Below, in pieces: positions 6,000-9,300 of a stretch of DNA of 9,300 bases (position 1 is its first letter; each line of letters starts with the position of its first letter). The stretch lies in NCBI GenBank assembly GCA_902496375.1, contig CABVAS010000048.1, forward strand, positions 1 to 9,300. The letters are read 5' to 3'. The DNA comes from an uncultured Collinsella sp. (GTDB lineage Bacteria; Actinomycetota; Coriobacteriia; Coriobacteriales; Coriobacteriaceae). A model generated the notes under the pieces. That model worked only from the letters and a program-made list of their open reading frames with translations, was not told the DNA's origin and did not search any database. The position numbers and the translations under genes are program-made.

Positions 6000-8999
6000 A
6001 TGGTAAACGATTTGGGCGGTATAGACGAGCTCGAGCTGATGCCGCTGGGCGGAGGCTATATGGTGCGACGCGAACGCTTGATGAATGAGCTTATCGCCAA
6101 GGGCCGAAAGGCCGGCATCGTGGTTCTTTATGCGCCCGACGGGTTTGGGAAGACCTCGGTGCTGCTGCAGTACACCCATGAGGTAAAATGCGACCCGACG
6201 CGAGGCCCCGTGCGGATTATCGAGGCGGATCGCGCCATTGGGCGCGAGGTGTTAATGCAGCTCGAGGTGGTTACCGAAGAACTCAAAGACAAACCGCACT
6301 CCCTTATCGCGATTGATAATGTGCCAAACCTCGATCAGCACGATACCGAAGACCTCATCGACAGGATTCGCGGCCTGCGCGCTATGGGGGTAGGGGTCTT
6401 TATCTCCTGCCGTCCTTCAAATCGTCAGCTGATTCATGGGCTGGGCGATTCGGTTAAGATCAATGCGCAGATGCTTAAGGTGCATGCCTATGAGTATTCG
6501 GCGTGGGCATCGGCGTTTTCGATCAGCACATCGCTCGACTTTTATCAGCTCACGCAGGGCGTGCCCGAGCTCGTTTCGGCATTGCAGACGGGTCTGTATG
6601 GCCAAGGTGACGTAGCCGGTCTGCTCGAAAACGAGATTGTCAACGTGTATGGCGCGGCACTTGCCGATCTGGCTTCGCTCGACAATAATGCGCTGTTTTG
6701 CGTGGCATGTCTCATGGTTTTGATGGGCGAGGGCAATATCGCAGAACTCGAGGCTTGCGGGGTGAGGCTGTCGATGGTCGACCAGTCCTATTTTGTACGC
6801 GACTACCCGATCTTTGGCTTGGATCCCGCCGAGCGGAGTTTTACGTGTCTGGGCACGGAGGATAACGGACGCTTGCGCTTGCGTAAGTTGGTGGCCGAGG
6901 TTCGCCCCGAACTTGTTCCGAGGGCGGCCCGGATTTTGCTTAAGGCGGGCCGATGCGATGCGGCGATGGGCCTGGCGGACGCCTTTTTGGACCGTGAAGC
7001 GGTCCTTGAACTTGCTGGGCAGTATGGGGTCGATCTGGCTCTGACGGGGCACGGGGCCGATATCTGCCGAGCGGCGCTGGGCACGATCGATGCCGACGAT
7101 CCGGCTCCAGAGCCAACGCCTGCCGAAGCGCTTGGCGTATATCTGGCAGCGGTCAGCGTGTCCAATACAAAGCTCGCTCGCTATATGGCATCGGTCATCG
7201 AGCGCGGGAGCGAACGGGCGGCCTGCGAAATAGACCCTGTTTCATGGAGGGTGGCCCAGACGCTGACGGCTGTTTGCTATGGGGACAACGGGCTTGGGCT
7301 TCCTACGAACCTGGCCGTGCCAGAAATCGAGACATCCCATACCGCACTCGATATGTTGTCTGCGCATATCGAGGTCAAACGCTGTCTGACCGAGCGGGGA
7401 AATGACGGCGGCGTTCTACAACAGCTCAAAACGAGCAAGGCCTACGACTGCGAGCTCGACATCGCGGGGATTGTTATACGGGCCGATAGCATGCTGGTGG
7501 AGCTCTTTGACGGGTCGTTTGCGGGAACCGACGAGCGCGACGACGAGATGACGGTGGTGCGGGAGGCGCTCGACGTACGTGGGCTTAAGGCGATGGCTAT
7601 CTGGGTGCGCATGGTGTTGGCGGCACGGCGGCTCCTTTCCGGCTTGCCGGTAACCGACGACGCGGCGTTCAACGAGCTCGATCGTTTTGCCGTGCGCATG
7701 CGCGACAACCAGATTCAGCTGTTTGGGCTGTTGCTAGAAGGCTGGCAGTCGCTGGCAGAGGGACGGCCGGTTAATGCAAAGTTCCGTGCGGTCCAAGTGC
7801 TCAAACTTGCCGAGGAGTCGATTGCGTACATGCGCGATAACGCATTGCTGCTGGAGCGCGCGGCATATCTGCGTAACACCTCGATGGTTTCGGTGCGCGA
7901 GGAAGCGGAGTTGCTCGATATAAGCCAGACGCAGGTTGGTGGAGCGGAGGCCTGGATGGTGGCGCTGCATTTGGCCTGTGCGGGCCGAGACAGCGATCTT
8001 GCGGCCTGGATGTCCATGAATCGTGCGGGGATTCTAGAGCCATCGTATCGGCTCTTTGCGCGCCTTGCCATGCATTGTCTGGGCGAGCCGGCGGGCAGGA
8101 TACGCAAGAAGCTTCCCGTGCGCGAGCTGTCGCGGTACTCGCTGCGCGACGATTTGGAAGGAGAGGGCGAGCGCCTGTTCCAGGCCGGCGAGGTTGAAGC
8201 CGTTGATACCATCGACCATATCGAGATTCGCATGTTTGGTGCGTTTCGCGCCGAGCGCGATGGGTTTCCCATCACGGACAAAATGTGGCGTCGCAAGAAG
8301 GCGGCGACGCTTGCCGAGCGGCTTGCGCTGGGCATGGATGCGCTCGTCGATCGTGAGACGCTGGCCATGGAGCTGTGGCCCCATGCCGAGTTCAATAGCG
8401 CCCGCAACAATCTGTACTCGACGATATCGCGCTTGCGGTCGGCTTTGGGACCGACGCCGGATGGCAAGTCGTGTGTGCTCATCCAAAATGAATGCATTGG
8501 GCTCAACGGCGACTACGTCAAGACCGATGTACGGCTGTTTGACCAGATAAGCCGCGAGGTATTGGGAAATCGCACGGGTGCGCGCGGGCCCCATTTGGTC
8601 GAGTTGTGCCTTAAGATTGAGCAACTTTATGCCGGACCGCTGTATGTTCCCAATGGCTGTAATCCCACCTACTTTTTGCGTATGCGACGCATTATGCAGT
8701 CAAAGTACATCGATTGCATGATTAAGGGAGCAAATGCCGCTCTAGAAGAAAACGATCTGCAGTCGGCGATTTGGCTGGCGGAGTCGGGGCTTCGGCAGGA
8801 AACGGCGCGTGAGGATATGGTGCGTTGCGCCATGCGCGTCTACAGCGCGGCGGGGCGGCGGCGCGATATCGTCGAGCTGTACAGCGGGCATATGCACCAC
8901 CTGAGGGAGCAGGTCAATGGCGTGCCCGAGCCCGAGACGCGGCGCCTATACGAGCGCTTGGTGGAGGGGCGGCTCAATCGCGTGCTGGTCGAGCGATAA
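6000..8999 (+). CDS. Large STAND-type ATPase transcriptional regulator with C-terminal SARP-like winged helix and BTAD domain
   Basis: This 999-residue cytoplasmic protein looks like a MalT-style signal-responsive activator. The N-terminal ATPase has a Walker A motif at 45-52 (APDGFGKT, Lys51), a Walker B-like strand ending at Asp106 (SLIAID), and a sensor strand VFISCRPS (133-140). Residues of about 200-740 are mostly predicted helix, with TPR-like or MalT-like stretches such as the KAGRCDAAMGLADAF block. The C-terminus starts with IEIRMFGAF (741-749), a winged-helix opening of the SARP/OmpR type. Its likely recognition helix is RNNLYSTISRLRSALG (802-817), and a BTAD-like helical domain follows to the end. 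AfsR-type SARPs carry these DNA-binding and BTAD domains at the N-terminus, so the order here is reversed; MalT relatives usually end in a LuxR helix-turn-helix instead. The ligand and target genes are unknown, and no obvious target operon adjoins it. The start is supported by GAGGAG. Confidence 0.85.
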   Translation: MVNDLGGIDELELMPLGGGYMVRRERLMNELIAKGRKAGIVVLYAPDGFGKTSVLLQYTHEVKCDPTRGPVRIIEADRAIGREVLMQLEVVTEELKDKPHSLIAIDNVPNLDQHDTEDLIDRIRGLRAMGVGVFISCRPSNRQLIHGLGDSVKINAQMLKVHAYEYSAWASAFSISTSLDFYQLTQGVPELVSALQTGLYGQGDVAGLLENEIVNVYGAALADLASLDNNALFCVACLMVLMGEGNIAELEACGVRLSMVDQSYFVRDYPIFGLDPAERSFTCLGTEDNGRLRLRKLVAEVRPELVPRAARILLKAGRCDAAMGLADAFLDREAVLELAGQYGVDLALTGHGADICRAALGTIDADDPAPEPTPAEALGVYLAAVSVSNTKLARYMASVIERGSERAACEIDPVSWRVAQTLTAVCYGDNGLGLPTNLAVPEIETSHTALDMLSAHIEVKRCLTERGNDGGVLQQLKTSKAYDCELDIAGIVIRADSMLVELFDGSFAGTDERDDEMTVVREALDVRGLKAMAIWVRMVLAARRLLSGLPVTDDAAFNELDRFAVRMRDNQIQLFGLLLEGWQSLAEGRPVNAKFRAVQVLKLAEESIAYMRDNALLLERAAYLRNTSMVSVREEAELLDISQTQVGGAEAWMVALHLACAGRDSDLAAWMSMNRAGILEPSYRLFARLAMHCLGEPAGRIRKKLPVRELSRYSLRDDLEGEGERLFQAGEVEAVDTIDHIEIRMFGAFRAERDGFPITDKMWRRKKAATLAERLALGMDALVDRETLAMELWPHAEFNSARNNLYSTISRLRSALGPTPDGKSCVLIQNECIGLNGDYVKTDVRLFDQISREVLGNRTGARGPHLVELCLKIEQLYAGPLYVPNGCNPTYFLRMRRIMQSKYIDCMIKGANAALEENDLQSAIWLAESGLRQETAREDMVRCAMRVYSAAGRRRDIVELYSGHMHHLREQVNGVPEPETRRLYERLVEGRLNRVLVER

Positions 9000-9031
9000 A
9001 AAACGGGCGCCCGAAGTACTTGGGCACCCGT
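8998..9031 (-). terminator. Intrinsic terminator of the minus-strand YhbY gene
   Basis: On the plus strand, ACGGG-C-GCCC (9003-9012) is mirrored by GGGC-A-CCCGT (9022-9031), with one mismatch and a loop of about 9 nt. Read on the minus strand, the stem is followed directly by six T residues (plus-strand A at 8998-9003), so it serves the leftward gene. Its T-run overlaps the regulator's TAA stop. On the plus strand there is no T-run, so it may not end the regulator transcript well. Confidence 0.8.
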
Positions 9032-9068
9032 AAGCTTGCTATGTGTTGGCTCGCCGGATTATTGGCTC

Positions 9069-9300
9069 TTAGACGAGCTTGATCTTCTCGATGTCCTTGC
9101 GCGAGGACTCGCGATACAGTGAAAACTTGCGGCCGATGACCTGGACGACCTCGGCGTGGCAACGCTCAGCGAGCTCTTCGGCGGCCTCGCGGGCGGAAAG
9201 ACTGGAGCCATCGAGCACGGAGCACTTAACGAGCTCGTGCTTCTCCAGGTAGGCGACCGTCTGCTCGACGGTGCCCTCGTTGATGTCGGACTTGCCGATG
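9069..9300 (-). CDS. YhbY/YqeI-family (CRM domain) RNA-binding protein, C-terminal part
   Basis: The window holds the last 76 codons and the stop (TTA on the plus strand at 9069-9071); the N-terminus lies beyond the right edge. The translation reads IGKSDINEGTVEQTV, then LEKHELVKCSVLDGSS, AAEELAERCHAEVVQVIGRKF and SLYRESSRKD, ending KIKLV. This is the pattern of the small CRM-domain proteins that bind pre-ribosomal RNA and help large-subunit assembly: a basic loop, a HELVK-type helix end and a VQVIGRKFSLYR strand. The GxxG RNA-binding loop, usually GKGG or similar, reads GKSD here, so its last glycine is replaced. The gene converges on the large regulator and has its own terminator. Full-length members have about 95-105 residues, so roughly a quarter is missing from view. 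Confidence 0.88.
   Translation of the reverse strand, partial: IGKSDINEGTVEQTVAYLEKHELVKCSVLDGSSLSAREAAEELAERCHAEVVQVIGRKFSLYRESSRKDIEKIKLV

Noticed and set aside
5803..6006. 67-codon ORF before the regulator
   Set aside because: It has no Shine-Dalgarno, an unlikely composition, and overlaps the regulator's start.

Overview
The window looks like chromosomal DNA from a high-GC, gut-type actinobacterium of the class Coriobacteriia, most like Collinsella. This is inferred from the GC-rich coding sequence, the housekeeping gene set, the short Gram-positive type of NagB, and a very large MalT/SARP-like regulator. No 16S or other species marker is present, so the genus is a judgement.

Layout: (1) Positions 1-570 hold no convincing gene. 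They contain a striking array of 62-bp repeats in which a 14-bp half-site alternates in orientation about every 31 bp. (2) A patatin-like lipid hydrolase gene (607-1485) follows the array directly. (3) rplM and rpsI (1680-2521) form a classic ribosomal-protein operon, with a strong promoter, a structured leader and a strong intrinsic terminator. (4) glmM (2645-3982), a stand-alone glucose-type PTS IIA gene (4054-4551) and nagB (4823-5551) form a sugar/amino-sugar block. GlmM sends glucosamine-6-phosphate towards UDP-GlcNAc and peptidoglycan, NagB returns it to glycolysis, and the IIA protein links sugar uptake to phosphoenolpyruvate. About 240 nt of hairpin-rich sequence precede nagB and look like a structured leader or small RNA. 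(5) After the nagB terminator and a gene-free stretch of about 390 bp comes a 999-residue regulator (6000-8999). It has an N-terminal STAND-type ATPase, a long helical middle, and a C-terminal winged helix plus BTAD-like domain. (6) On the minus strand, the end of a YhbY-family RNA-binding protein gene (9069-9300) enters from the right and converges on the regulator; its terminator lies between them.

Most of the window is ordinary core genome. The parts most worth a second look are the alternating repeat array before the patatin gene, the structured region before nagB, and the regulator, whose domain order is the reverse of AfsR-type SARPs.
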